A DNA stretch of 64,000 nt. Origin: Defluviitaleaceae bacterium (GTDB lineage Bacteria; Bacillota; Clostridia; Lachnospirales; WQUN01). This document shows, piece after piece, positions 1 to 8,331 of this stretch. The DNA lies in contig WQVD01000001.1 in NCBI GenBank assembly GCA_009781755.1, positions 124,001 through 188,000 of the forward strand, in the 5' to 3' direction. The translations under genes were made by a program, and so were the position numbers. The notes beneath the pieces were generated by a model that was given only the letters and a program-made list of their open reading frames with translations, was not told the origin of the DNA and searched no databases. The first letter of the stretch is position 1. Each line of letters begins with the position of its first letter.

Positions 1-986
1 GTCAATTATGATAATTCTCTAGAGGCATACCGTAAGCTCGCATATCAAGGGAATGAATATGCATTCATAGCATTAGAATTCATGCGTCAACATAAATACG
101 GAATTCCTTACAAAAATGATTCTTATGTTGTTGAAAAATGCTTAAAGAAGCAAATGAGGGAAATGCACTAGCTCAAGCAACGATTGGATTCATGTATGAA
201 AATGGTTTGAACATTGTTAAAGATGAGTCTAAAGCAGCGCATTATTATAAGCAATCTGCAACACAAGGTTTAGCTTTTGCACAGTCAAGTATAGGAAATT
301 TGTATGACGAAGGCAGAGGAGTCATGCAAAATAAAAATTATGCACGAGAATGGTATGAAAAAGCAGTACAACAACAATGCGCATATGCACAATTATCTTT
401 AGGAATGCTATATCTACTTGGGTCTGACGATATGCCAATAGATGAAAATAAAGCAGCTTCGTATATATTTCAATCTGCTAATCAAGGTTTTACCTTCGCT
501 TGTTGGATGGCAGGTTATTTTTATTTAGATGGATTAGGCGGCACTTCAATTAACAATGAAAATGCCGTTAATATGTTTAAAAAAGCAGCGACAAAAGGAT
601 TTCTACCAGCTCAATATGAATTAGGAATGATATTTTCAACTGGAATTATGTGGGTTGATGAAATAGTTGGAATCTCCAAGGATTCAACAGAAGCTATGTA
701 TTGGATGGCAAAAGCAGCACATAATAATGACATTAGAGCACAAGCAGAAATTGCAAAATGGTATGCTCAGGGCAAAAATACAAGAAAATATGAAGATGAA
801 GCTGTAAAATGGTGGTATAAAGCAGCAAAGCAAGGCGATGCTGAAAGCCAACATATTATAGGTGAAATATATATCGAAGGTTCATATGGCATTAAAAAAG
901 ATTATGAAGAAGGCATATCTTGGATTCGCATGTCTGCTAATCAAGGGAACGATTATGCAAAGCATGTTTTAAAGCGATATATTTGA
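1..986 (+). pseudogene. Sel1-repeat (TPR-like) protein, 5' truncated by the window and frameshifted
   Basis: The long open part (138-986, 282 codons) consists of about seven Sel1-like repeats, each with the A-x-x-x-Y-x-x-A helix pattern and a G-x-x-x-A/G-Q spacing. Sel1 repeats form solenoid protein-interaction scaffolds. The frame that is open from base 1 (VNYDNSLEAYRKLAYQG...) is also Sel1-like and ends at a TAG near 171. It joins the downstream frame if one A is added to the A5 run at 134-138, giving ...VVEK-MLKEANEGNALAQ. I therefore read this as one gene with a -1 frameshift, either a real lesion or a sequencing error. ATG 138 has no ribosome binding site, which argues against it as the real start. 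The region is clearly more AT-rich than its neighbours. The partner is unknown. Confidence 0.75.
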
Positions 987-988
987 AA

Positions 989-1072
989 TTAATAATAAAA
1001 CGTTGCCCCATCATTCATCCCAAACCCCATCAACCCATTCCTGGCAATCAACCTCGGAGCGCGAACGGCCAT
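989..1072 (-). pseudogene. Remnant of the 3' end of the OPT transporter gene
   Basis: Read on the minus strand, this stretch encodes AVRAPRLIARNGLMGFGMN followed shortly by a stop. This closely matches the C-terminus of the intact transporter encoded at 1577-3175 (AVRAPGLIAGDGLVGFGMN). Only the last 20-odd codons are recognisable. It probably records a duplication or recombination event at this locus rather than a functional gene. Confidence 0.7.
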
Positions 1073-1576
1073 CTATATGATGCCGACGGTGATGTTGTTG
1101 GTGAATGGTACCCAACGAAATTATTTGAAGTGACAAAGCCGCGGATGATAACACATATGCTAATTCATTGCAACTTAAAAATGTCCGTTCATACACGTTA
1201 AAATGCCCGCACAACCGTTGAAAGGCGCTTCGCGTCGAATGGGTCAGCCTGAATAATGGATGCTTCGGCATTTGTTGGTTCCGCTGCGCCACTGCGCTCA
1301 TCAGCCCCCTGCGACCGTTGTACGCAACATTCGCAATACCGCAACATCGCCAAACCTGATTTAGGCGGGCAACCCACAGTGCAGACGACTGCTAGCGTCG
1401 TTTGCAAGCGGCGGAAAGCCCACGTCGACACCTTTCAACAGGGGAGGCATCAAGCCCTCATGAGGCAAGTCATTTAACAAATCGAAACAATAATAACCTG
1501 CATCACACAATGGATAGCATAACGGTTTACATTGACCGGAACTGCTTGTGCATTGCTGTGATGTGGGTTTTATTTT
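1073..1576. other. Intergenic stretch with no recognisable gene
   Basis: About 500 bases without a convincing coding frame. Short open frames exist on both strands but have no ribosome binding sites and no recognisable motifs. Taken with the transporter remnant just before it and the broken Sel1 gene, this looks like decayed sequence. I see no transposase, tRNA or structured RNA here. Confidence 0.4.
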
Positions 1577-3175
1577 TTAAAACACCCGCCATATATTCAT
1601 CCCAAAGCCCACCAACCCGTCCCCGGCAATCAACCCGGGGGCGCGAACGGCCATTTTTTCTGCGCCGAAAATGCGCCGCACTACGATTGCCGCCATCAGC
1701 GCAATGCCGAATATTGGATTGTTGATGAGCAATCCCGTTGCCAGCATTAACCCCACACTTTTGTTACCGAATGCGGCTTGTAGTGCTGCGCCGGGTATCG
1801 CCCAAAGGGCCAGTTCACGCAATAGGGTAGGGTTGATGGCTTCTGCCACGGTGGTGGCGTAGAATAAACTCATGGGCGGCACAACGTCGTTGTTGAGCAA
1901 AACGATACCAAATATCAACGACACACCAATGCCTATAATTGCTCCCAAATATTTTATTAGCACTTGTTGCCGACGGCCGAACGATTCATGTGCGGGGTTG
2001 GCATTTTTATTGCGGATGAGCCAGCCGGTTTTGAGCCCAATGCCTGTGTCATGGATGGGCATACCTACCGCGCCCAAGTAACCGACCAGCACCACCAACG
2101 GCACCATGGGGAACCCCAGCAACATGCCGATGGTCAAAAACAACGTGACAACGGCAAAGCCCGGTGCCCAGCCGGAATGCATAGAGGCAGTCCCCACCAA
2201 AACCATGGTCATAAAAGTAGCGAAACCTGCGAAGGCAACCCAAGCAATCCCCATCGATATACCCATTTCACCAAATACGCCTGTTATGGCTGCCAGCAAG
2301 ATAACACAAAGGGTATGCAGTACAATTGAAACGAATAATGTCTTTTTCGCCTGATTGTCATTAACGGTAGGTGCCGTAATTGCTGTGGATTCATCCGTTG
2401 GGATTGTCAAATTTGTATGTTTTCGATTTCCTTTCGATATGGTGCGGATAATTTGCCCCAGCGCTACGATGCCTGCGCCAATCATGATTCCTTGGGCAAT
2501 ATTTGTACCGCCTATGTCAAAGCCATTAAATACATAAGTAGAAAACCCGCGCAACAAAATGCCGCCGGCCAATGCTGCCAATGTCACCATATCGGCGATG
2601 AATGCGATACCTACGCCTGCTGCCGGTATACCCAACAATGATGCCACAGCTCCCACGGCCAGTCCTTGGCACAACTCGATGGCTTTGCGTCCGCCTTTAT
2701 CGCCCGCTTCAATGGTGGTGGCAACGGCTTGCCCCATCGGCCATGCCCCCCGCGCGGGGAAGATTTGTGAATCAAACAACCGCCCCGCCGTAAAAACCGA
2801 CACCAAGCACCCCATCAACGAACCCAGCGCAATGGGCAAGATCAAGTCGTTGCGCCCCAAAATAAAAATCGTCGCAATGGCCACAAAACCGCAATTGGCC
2901 GCCGCAAAACCCGCCGCCGATGCCATCGACAACACGTAATTCTGCCGTTCGGGATGACGAAAGCGTTGCGTCAACTTCATCGGCAAACGTGCAAATATCA
3001 TCACCAATACCGCCCCGATCAGCGATGTATTGGGGGTTATACCCAACTGCCCCATGATTTGCATGCAAATAATTGCGGAAAGAATCGCCATGAAAATCCC
3101 CAAAGAGATGATTCCCGGCTCGCGTATGTCGATGAAGCGGTTGGATTTATTTTCCGCTAATGGTTTGTTTTTCAT
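1577..3175 (-). CDS. OPT/YSL-family oligopeptide or metal-chelate transporter
   Basis: A highly hydrophobic protein of about 532 residues with more than a dozen predicted membrane segments. The order of segments and the glycine-rich loops (GIPAAGVGIAFIADM, FNGFDIGGTNIAQG) fit the OPT superfamily. These are proton-coupled importers of oligopeptides or metal chelates. The substrate cannot be told from sequence. I place the start at an ATG that overlaps the stop codon of the upstream fusion gene (ATGA), an arrangement common in this genome; an ATG three codons upstream is the alternative. The co-transcribed upstream gene encodes a kinase/phosphatase fusion, but no shared pathway is evident. A decayed copy of the 3' end lies about 0.5 kb downstream. 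Confidence 0.75.
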   Translation of the reverse strand: MKNKPLAENKSNRFIDIREPGIISLGIFMAILSAIICMQIMGQLGITPNTSLIGAVLVMIFARLPMKLTQRFRHPERQNYVLSMASAAGFAAANCGFVAIATIFILGRNDLILPIALGSLMGCLVSVFTAGRLFDSQIFPARGAWPMGQAVATTIEAGDKGGRKAIELCQGLAVGAVASLLGIPAAGVGIAFIADMVTLAALAGGILLRGFSTYVFNGFDIGGTNIAQGIMIGAGIVALGQIIRTISKGNRKHTNLTIPTDESTAITAPTVNDNQAKKTLFVSIVLHTLCVILLAAITGVFGEMGISMGIAWVAFAGFATFMTMVLVGTASMHSGWAPGFAVVTLFLTIGMLLGFPMVPLVVLVGYLGAVGMPIHDTGIGLKTGWLIRNKNANPAHESFGRRQQVLIKYLGAIIGIGVSLIFGIVLLNNDVVPPMSLFYATTVAEAINPTLLRELALWAIPGAALQAAFGNKSVGLMLATGLLINNPIFGIALMAAIVVRRIFGAEKMAVRAPGLIAGDGLVGFGMNIWRVF

Positions 3176-5754
3176 TTCGTGCATGTGGAAAAATTTTGTT
3201 TGGAAAGTTTATTTTCGGAATAAGTGTGTTCGGAATGGTCGCGTTGAGCACGGTAACGTTCGGACAAAGGTTTTGTATCGGTAATGACGGTTCCGTTCTC
3301 TTCCGTTACATCACCCGGTTGCCTGGCGTTGTGTTTTACGATGCTGCCGTCGTGTGCGCGCATGGCCGTAATGGAAATGCCGCGTTCATCAACAGTGATC
3401 ACGTGGTAGATATTTTTATTCATTGCATCCACGCCGTCGGTGAGAGAGAGGAAGTCCATAAGCTCGGTCATCGGCAATCCCGTTTCCTCGGGAACGCGCC
3501 GCTCGGGTTTGTATACATAACCACCCCACGCGCAATTGCCGGAAACCGTACCACCCGTGATATGCACCGTACCCGCGCCGCGCTCGGCAGGAAGGAAGCC
3601 GCGTATCGGCTTGGAACGCGCATATACATGGTTATGTCCGTTCAGCACCAAATCGATGCCACATTCATCGAAGAATGCGGAAAGTTTCTCATAACCCTCC
3701 ACAGAATTATAACTGGCGGTGTAAATTCCGTGATGCTTGTATATGATTTTCCATTTACCTTGGCCGTGGGTGGTTACGACGTGGCGCATCCAAGCAATTT
3801 GTTCATCCAGCGCGTAGGCGGCGGTGGTCCAAGAATTGCCTTGCAACACCATAAACAGCGCATTGCCATGGGTGAAAAAGTAATTTACACCGTCCAACAC
3901 GCGGGCAGCGTCGCCCGTGGCGGCGGGGCTTTGTACGTCGCCTGTGTTGGGGTCAACTTGCGTGTCGCTCGTGGCGGCAGAACAGGGGGCATCTTGTACG
4001 TCACCCGTAGCAGCAGAGTAAGCGGCATCGGAAGGAATGCCACCCGTGTACGCCGCACCGTTCTTCGGCGGATTGAAGCGGCCTTTGTACAGCATGGCGA
4101 AGGGGTCGGGGGCATCCCATGTGCCGGTATGCCCGGGCGCACCCATCAAATCGTGGTTGCCCAAGGCAGGGAAGTAGGGGGTCGATGCCAACATCACCCG
4201 CCCCGCGCGGAAGAACCCGTCCATGCCGTCTTTGTCGTAGATGTGCTCGCAATGGTCGCCGGTGCAGATGGCGAAGTCGGGCTTGCCGTTGGCATACAAG
4301 TGCGCTTGCTCCGGCGCGTAGGCATGTGCCAATGCCATTTCCAAGTTTTCCTTGAAATTGCTGCTGCCCACGGACGCGATGTCACCTTCCCAATTGACAT
4401 AAGGCGTGCCGGACGCATATTTGTCCTGCTGCGGGTCGGCTATCCACAAAAATGAAAATGAAGCCGGACAGGCAGCGCGTGTATTAATGCGGACGGGTGG
4501 AGAACAGTGCGCGCCGTTGCCGATAGCATAAAAATACGCACCATCGGCGTGCAGGGTTACTGCCGCTTTGTGCGCGTAATGGGTTGCGGTGTTGATGTAT
4601 TTACGGATTTCGTCGTTAATGATCGGGACGTTGTTTTGCAATTCAAAACATTCCGCAGCCACGTGATTTGCATTTGACGAAAATGCGCGGCCGTTCGCTT
4701 CAAACGAATCGGCGCGTTCGCATACAAGGTATGTATCGGCAGCGACATCGGTGAGCCAATTAAAACGGAGCTCGACATCGGGGCCGATGCCGCTCTCGCC
4801 ATACATGTAGGTTACCGTATATTTGTTGATTTCTTGAAATTCACGCTCAATTATACCGCGCATTCGGTTTCGCATTGTTTCGAACGAATCCAATTCTGTC
4901 ACGGGTTTTAAATGACAACACAATGTAGAGTGCCCCCACACGTGAATGGGTAGCCACGTCATGCATAAATCCATGATTTCATCAACGGTATAATCACCGA
5001 AATACCCCAGCATATAAGGCTTCTCGAAGCAGAACAATGCACTAACGATGTAAACTTGTTCATACTCCTTGGGTGCGTACATGGCATCGGCGAAGTCTAT
5101 AAGGTACACATCCAACTTATCATCAATCAGAATGTTCTCTGCGTGGAAATCGCTGTGACAATAGACCTTTTGGTATGCGGCCATGTTAAAACCATGCAAA
5201 TATTCCAATCGTTCGGCTTGAAACGCCGCGGTGTAACCTTCGTCCGCCCATTCTTTGTCACGCAACGCGTACTCCATCACATCTACGGGGGTAAAGTTGT
5301 CGCACGGTTGATTTAATTTGTCGGTAATAGACCGTATCTTTTGCCCGATGGTGATTTTATCTTCGTAGGTTAGTTCATCTTCAATATCACTCAGCAGCTT
5401 GCCTTCAATCCAATCCATTATGATGTAATGGAATGCGAATGTATCTTCCACCAACCCCGATGCAACCACACGCGGCGCGGGTACATCACACGCCTGTGCC
5501 CACCGCATCCCAAACAACTCCACGTCAATATTCGTACCGAAATCCTGCCCAAAACACGGCGGCGCGAAAATCTTAATCACATATCCTCCGACTTTAAACA
5601 CGGCATTCGTCCCCGGCTTGGTGTTTTCAATTTCGACCATCGGCAAGCCATGCAACGCAAAAATATGTTCAATCAACGGAGAAAAAGCGGGGATGGATTG
5701 AAAAATCTTCCCCCAATCGTTCCAATCATTGACTTGCGGAGAAAATAAATGCAT
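3172..5754 (-). CDS. Fusion of APH-like kinase and purple-acid-phosphatase-type metallophosphoesterase
   Basis: A protein of about 860 residues with two enzyme-like halves. Roughly residues 40-310 resemble aminoglycoside/choline-type phosphotransferases: the catalytic loop reads [10 protein letters not shown] and is followed by LIDFADA, supplying the HxD and DxD-like Asp. Residues about 330-435 look like the fibronectin-like N-domain of purple acid phosphatases. Residues about 440-770 carry the metallophosphoesterase motifs in order: DPQ (DxH variant), GDH, GNHD, KHHG and GHNH. A low-complexity insert with repeated ATGDVQ units sits between GNHD and KHHG. There is no signal peptide, so it should be cytoplasmic. 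Several in-frame starts exist; I chose the ATG preceded by AGGG at nine bases. It overlaps the OPT gene by four bases. The substrate is unknown. Confidence 0.7.
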   Translation of the reverse strand: MHLFSPQVNDWNDWGKIFQSIPAFSPLIEHIFALHGLPMVEIENTKPGTNAVFKVGGYVIKIFAPPCFGQDFGTNIDVELFGMRWAQACDVPAPRVVASGLVEDTFAFHYIIMDWIEGKLLSDIEDELTYEDKITIGQKIRSITDKLNQPCDNFTPVDVMEYALRDKEWADEGYTAAFQAERLEYLHGFNMAAYQKVYCHSDFHAENILIDDKLDVYLIDFADAMYAPKEYEQVYIVSALFCFEKPYMLGYFGDYTVDEIMDLCMTWLPIHVWGHSTLCCHLKPVTELDSFETMRNRMRGIIEREFQEINKYTVTYMYGESGIGPDVELRFNWLTDVAADTYLVCERADSFEANGRAFSSNANHVAAECFELQNNVPIINDEIRKYINTATHYAHKAAVTLHADGAYFYAIGNGAHCSPPVRINTRAACPASFSFLWIADPQQDKYASGTPYVNWEGDIASVGSSNFKENLEMALAHAYAPEQAHLYANGKPDFAICTGDHCEHIYDKDGMDGFFRAGRVMLASTPYFPALGNHDLMGAPGHTGTWDAPDPFAMLYKGRFNPPKNGAAYTGGIPSDAAYSAATGDVQDAPCSAATSDTQVDPNTGDVQSPAATGDAARVLDGVNYFFTHGNALFMVLQGNSWTTAAYALDEQIAWMRHVVTTHGQGKWKIIYKHHGIYTASYNSVEGYEKLSAFFDECGIDLVLNGHNHVYARSKPIRGFLPAERGAGTVHITGGTVSGNCAWGGYVYKPERRVPEETGLPMTELMDFLSLTDGVDAMNKNIYHVITVDERGISITAMRAHDGSIVKHNARQPGDVTEENGTVITDTKPLSERYRAQRDHSEHTYSENKLSKQNFSTCTK

Positions 5755-5814
5755 TGCCATCCATCCCTTCATATAGCGCAATACGTTGCAATCCCATTAA
5801 TTATAACAAATGAT

Positions 5815-5843
5815 TTGCATATTCGAGCGGCTTCTTGTATTTT
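5815..5843 (+). promoter_or_regulatory. Sigma-A-type promoter of the rubrerythrin gene
   Basis: TTGCAT and TATTTT are separated by 17 bases, about 30 bases ahead of the start codon. The same boxes with the same spacing occur upstream of the gene at 6542, and the 60 bases from the -35 box to the start codon agree at roughly 70% of positions between the two loci. Confidence 0.6.
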
Positions 5844-5874
5844 ATTACAAATTACATTCATGGGAGGTAACCTA

Positions 5875-6411
5875 ATGTTAAAAGGCACAAAAACCGAAAA
5901 GAACCTGATGGAAGCATTCGCAGGTGAATCCATGGCACGCAACAAATACACTTATTTTGCCGGGGTAGCCAAAAAAGCCGGTTATGAACAAATGGCCGCC
6001 ATCTTCGAAGAAACCGCATTCAACGAAAAAGAACACGCCAAGCTGTGGTTCAAGCTACTGCACGACGGCATGCCCGCACTGGCTGATTGCCTTAAAATAG
6101 CCGCCGACGGCGAGCATGAAGAATGGACCGATATGTACAAACGCATGGCCGAAGAAGCCCGCGCCGAAGGCTTCAACGAAATCGCCACAAAATTCGAAAT
6201 GGTAGCCCGCATCGAAAAAGAACACGAAGAACGCTACCGCACATTATTGACTAACTTGAACGAGGACAAAGTTTTTGCCAAGGCACAATCGGTTGCATGG
6301 ATGTGCCGCAACTGCGGCCACACCGCAGAAATGCCCACCGCACCCAAGCTATGCGCCGTATGCGCTCACCCCCAAGCCTTCTTCGAACAACGCGCAGAAA
6401 ACTATAAATAA
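5875..6411 (+). CDS. rbr: Rubrerythrin
   Basis: A 178-residue protein. Residues 1-140 form a ferritin-like four-helix domain with di-iron ligand motifs (NEKEHAKLW and EKEHEERY) and the N-terminal E-x-x-x-R-x-x-Y pattern. Residues 143-178 form a rubredoxin-like Fe(SCys)4 domain with CRNCGH and CAVCAHPQ. The family acts as a cytoplasmic NADH-linked peroxidase that protects anaerobes from hydrogen peroxide. The start is fixed by GGGAGG seven bases upstream. It is monocistronic, between its own promoter and the hairpin terminator at 6424. Confidence 0.95.
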   Translation: MLKGTKTEKNLMEAFAGESMARNKYTYFAGVAKKAGYEQMAAIFEETAFNEKEHAKLWFKLLHDGMPALADCLKIAADGEHEEWTDMYKRMAEEARAEGFNEIATKFEMVARIEKEHEERYRTLLTNLNEDKVFAKAQSVAWMCRNCGHTAEMPTAPKLCAVCAHPQAFFEQRAENYK

Positions 6412-6423
6412 ACTTCGTGCACC

Positions 6424-6450
6424 AAAAGCCGCGTCCAAGCGGCTTTTTTT
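6424..6450 (+). terminator. Rho-independent terminator of rubrerythrin
   Basis: AAAAGCCGC and GCGGCTTTT form a perfect stem around a short loop, followed by a T run. Nearly the same hairpin and flank (…TTTAAACTCGTA…) recur after the gene ending at 7677. Confidence 0.85.
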
Positions 6451-6481
6451 ATTTAAACTCGTACTAACCCGTACTAACATT

Positions 6482-6510
6482 TTGCATATTCAATGGATTT
6501 CATGTATTTT
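6482..6510 (+). promoter_or_regulatory. Promoter of the unknown paralogue pair, copy of the rubrerythrin promoter
   Basis: TTGCAT, 17 bases, TATTTT, then ATGGGAGG ahead of the start codon, exactly as upstream of rubrerythrin. TTTTGCAT and ATGCAAAA form an inverted repeat spanning the promoter, which could be an operator. Confidence 0.55.
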
Positions 6511-6541
6511 GATGCAAAACATACCCATGGGAGGCAACTAT

Positions 6542-7075
6542 ATGCCAAATGATTCCCTTTTCAAAGCGCAAAAAGCCACCAAGCCAAAAATTGAAACCAT
6601 CATCACCGAATGGCCGGATGGCGATATGAAAAAGAACGCGCTCGATTTTGTTGCATGGCTGCGAGCAAATAAAATGTCACCCACTTGGGTTTCCGCAAAT
6701 TCTTGGAAGTCAAGTTACAAAGGCACGGGTATTTGCCGAATAAAATTGCTGTACAGTGAACGGGAAGATGATAAGAATAAAAAATACACATGGTTCATTG
6801 CTACGGGCATGAGCGATAGAGCAAAGCACGATTCCTTTCTCGAAAGGGAAGGGCTGCTGGTGCATATACGGGATCATCCATGGTTTTGCAATTGCACGCT
6901 CAACGGCATGCCGCAAAATTGCGGTAGTAGACAAGATATAACGATTTTGGGCAAAACAATTAAAGCGGTGTGCGGCCATTATTATCCTTGGTATTTTTGC
7001 GACCCTGATGCAGCGACCATCGAAGGCATAAAAAAATTGATTGAAGCCGAAAGAAAAGAAAGGGGAGCCAAATGA
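6542..7075 (+). CDS. Protein of unknown function, paralogue of the next gene
   Basis: A 177-residue soluble protein that I do not recognise. The first 60 residues are charged and helical. The centre reads SPTWVSANSWKSSYKG, and the C-terminal part has spaced cysteines (CNCTLNG, NCGSRQDI, VCGHYYPW), possibly a metal site. The next gene repeats this layout (KPTWYHARSYIVHCK; CTACND, TCGGRDI, VCQNSWYY), so the two are diverged paralogues. The start is fixed by GGGAGG seven bases upstream; the longer open frame upstream runs through the rubrerythrin terminator. It shares an ATGA overlap with the next gene. The promoter resembles that of rubrerythrin, which suggests co-regulation under oxidative stress (inference). 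Confidence 0.7.
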   Translation: MPNDSLFKAQKATKPKIETIITEWPDGDMKKNALDFVAWLRANKMSPTWVSANSWKSSYKGTGICRIKLLYSEREDDKNKKYTWFIATGMSDRAKHDSFLEREGLLVHIRDHPWFCNCTLNGMPQNCGSRQDITILGKTIKAVCGHYYPWYFCDPDAATIEGIKKLIEAERKERGAK

Positions 7076-7677
7076 AACCGTGTAAATATTGCGATTCAAT
7101 AGATATAAAAAAAGCAGGCAAACGAAATGACGTGCAAAGATACAAGTGCAAAGTATGCGCTCGTTATTTTATGGAAGATTATACGCCATCAAAAAAGCAA
7201 ACGATTGAAGCATGTTGCGAGCAATATTTGTCCGATCCATCATTAAAAGAAGGATTGGCCAATGTCTTGTCAATATTCAATGAAATGAAAATAAAACCCA
7301 CTTGGTATCACGCAAGATCATATATAGTCCATTGCAAAAGAAATCGGGTTTTATACATTAACATCGATACAAATTGGTTGAAAATCAAAGTTTGCACGAC
7401 AGACCAAGTATATAACGATAATGGAAAAATGAATGATTATTTGCAAATGGCACCTGATGATGTAAAAGACGAATTCATGAAAAATTTGAAATACTGCACA
7501 GCCTGCAATGATAACAAGAACACATGCGGCGGCCGCGATATTTTGTTATCCGACAAAACACTAACCAACGTTTGTCAAAATAGTTGGTATTATACGATAA
7601 TCAACCCAACGCAAGAACAAATCGAATGGATAAAGAAATTTATTTTTATGCGGCTCGAATATATAAAAGCACAATAA
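7072..7677 (+). CDS. Zinc-ribbon protein of unknown function, paralogue of the previous gene
   Basis: A 201-residue protein. Residues 4-34 form a zinc ribbon (CKYCDS...KAGKRND-QRYKCKVCARYF) like that found at the N-terminus of IS1-type InsA and other DNA-binding proteins. The remainder is homologous in layout to the preceding protein, including the PTW-x-x-A motif and three paired cysteines (CTACND, TCGGRDI). No transposase catalytic domain follows, so this is not an IS gene. It overlaps the preceding gene by ATGA and is followed by a terminator. It is AT-rich compared with most of the window. Nucleic-acid binding is a reasonable guess from the ribbon; nothing more can be said. Confidence 0.7.
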   Translation: MKPCKYCDSIDIKKAGKRNDVQRYKCKVCARYFMEDYTPSKKQTIEACCEQYLSDPSLKEGLANVLSIFNEMKIKPTWYHARSYIVHCKRNRVLYINIDTNWLKIKVCTTDQVYNDNGKMNDYLQMAPDDVKDEFMKNLKYCTACNDNKNTCGGRDILLSDKTLTNVCQNSWYYTIINPTQEQIEWIKKFIFMRLEYIKAQ

Positions 7678-7690
7678 AATCCAAACACCA

Positions 7691-7718
7691 AAAAAAGCCG
7701 CGTCCAGCGGCTTTTTTC
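7691..7718 (+). terminator. Rho-independent terminator
   Basis: AAAAAGCCGC and GCGGCTTTTT pair around GTCCA, followed by TTTTTT. It is nearly identical to the terminator at 6424, including the downstream flank. Confidence 0.85.
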
Positions 7719-7767
7719 TTTAAACTCGTATTATCTTCAATTGTGTGAGCGCGAAGCCACAGCGCGG

Positions 7768-7830
7768 GTCAAGGGGGACGCTCCCCCCTTGCGGGGTCCG
7801 GGGCGGATGCCCCGGGATCTTGGTCTTGTT
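7768..7830. repeat. GC-rich dispersed repeat
   Basis: Two adjacent GC hairpins (GGGGGACGCTCCCCC and CCGGGGCGGATGCCCCGG) lie between convergent genes. Similar GGGGC..GCCCC units next to AAGAT/AAACC words occur at 29366, 29565, 52385 and the right edge of the window. Confidence 0.5.
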
Positions 7831-7834
7831 CGTC

Positions 7835-8323
7835 CTAGTACCCAATCGCCCCCAAGCTATCATCATCCGTAATCCAATCGGCCACACCGGCCACGCGGTA
7901 CTCCGTCGGCGACGTTCGGTACACCACCGTATCAATCCCCGCGTTGATGATAAGCCGCTTGCACATTTGGCAGGAGTCGATGTTTTGCGCCAACTCGCCT
8001 GTTTTTACGTCAATGCAGGATTGATACATGGTGGCACCCAGCATGTGCTCGCGCGAGGCGGCGATGATGGCGTTGGCCTCGGAATGGACACTGCGGCACA
8101 GTTCATACCGCTCGCCGCGGGGGATGTTTTCCCGTTCGCGGAAGCAATAGCCCAAGTCGCAGCAGTTGTCGCGCCCACGGGGAGAGCCGCAGTACCCGGT
8201 GGAAACGATCACGTCGTTTTTTACAATGCACGCACCGTACATGCGGCGGTAGCAAGTGCTGCGCGATGCGACCGTTTGGGCAATGTCCAAATAGTAATTT
8301 ATTTTTGATATACGTTCCATCAT
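7835..8323 (-). CDS. dCMP deaminase / ComEB-like cytidine deaminase family protein
   Basis: A 162-residue zinc-dependent deaminase. The zinc site is visible as HSEAN (His ligand and catalytic Glu) and SCQMCKRLI (two Cys ligands). The N-terminal YRRMYGACIVKNDVIVSTGYCG fits the dCMP-deaminase branch, which supplies dUMP for thymidylate synthesis. Two adjacent ATG codons are possible starts and neither has a strong ribosome binding site. It lies nine bases after the flotillin gene on the same strand and probably shares its transcript. Confidence 0.85.
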   Translation of the reverse strand: MMERISKINYYLDIAQTVASRSTCYRRMYGACIVKNDVIVSTGYCGSPRGRDNCCDLGYCFRERENIPRGERYELCRSVHSEANAIIAASREHMLGATMYQSCIDVKTGELAQNIDSCQMCKRLIINAGIDTVVYRTSPTEYRVAGVADWITDDDSLGAIGY

Positions 8324-8331
8324 CGGCGTTA

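Noticed and set aside
983-1431. Short open frames between the Sel1 gene and the transporter
   Set aside because: No ribosome binding sites and no family pattern. The only recognisable piece is the transporter remnant on the minus strand.
3160-4455. 431-codon open frame on the plus strand opposite the phosphatase fusion
   Set aside because: No recognisable motif, while the minus strand carries all metallophosphoesterase motifs.
7072-7677. Possible IS1-type transposase, because of the InsA-like zinc ribbon
   Set aside because: No catalytic domain follows, no terminal inverted repeats are seen, and the rest is paralogous to the upstream protein.
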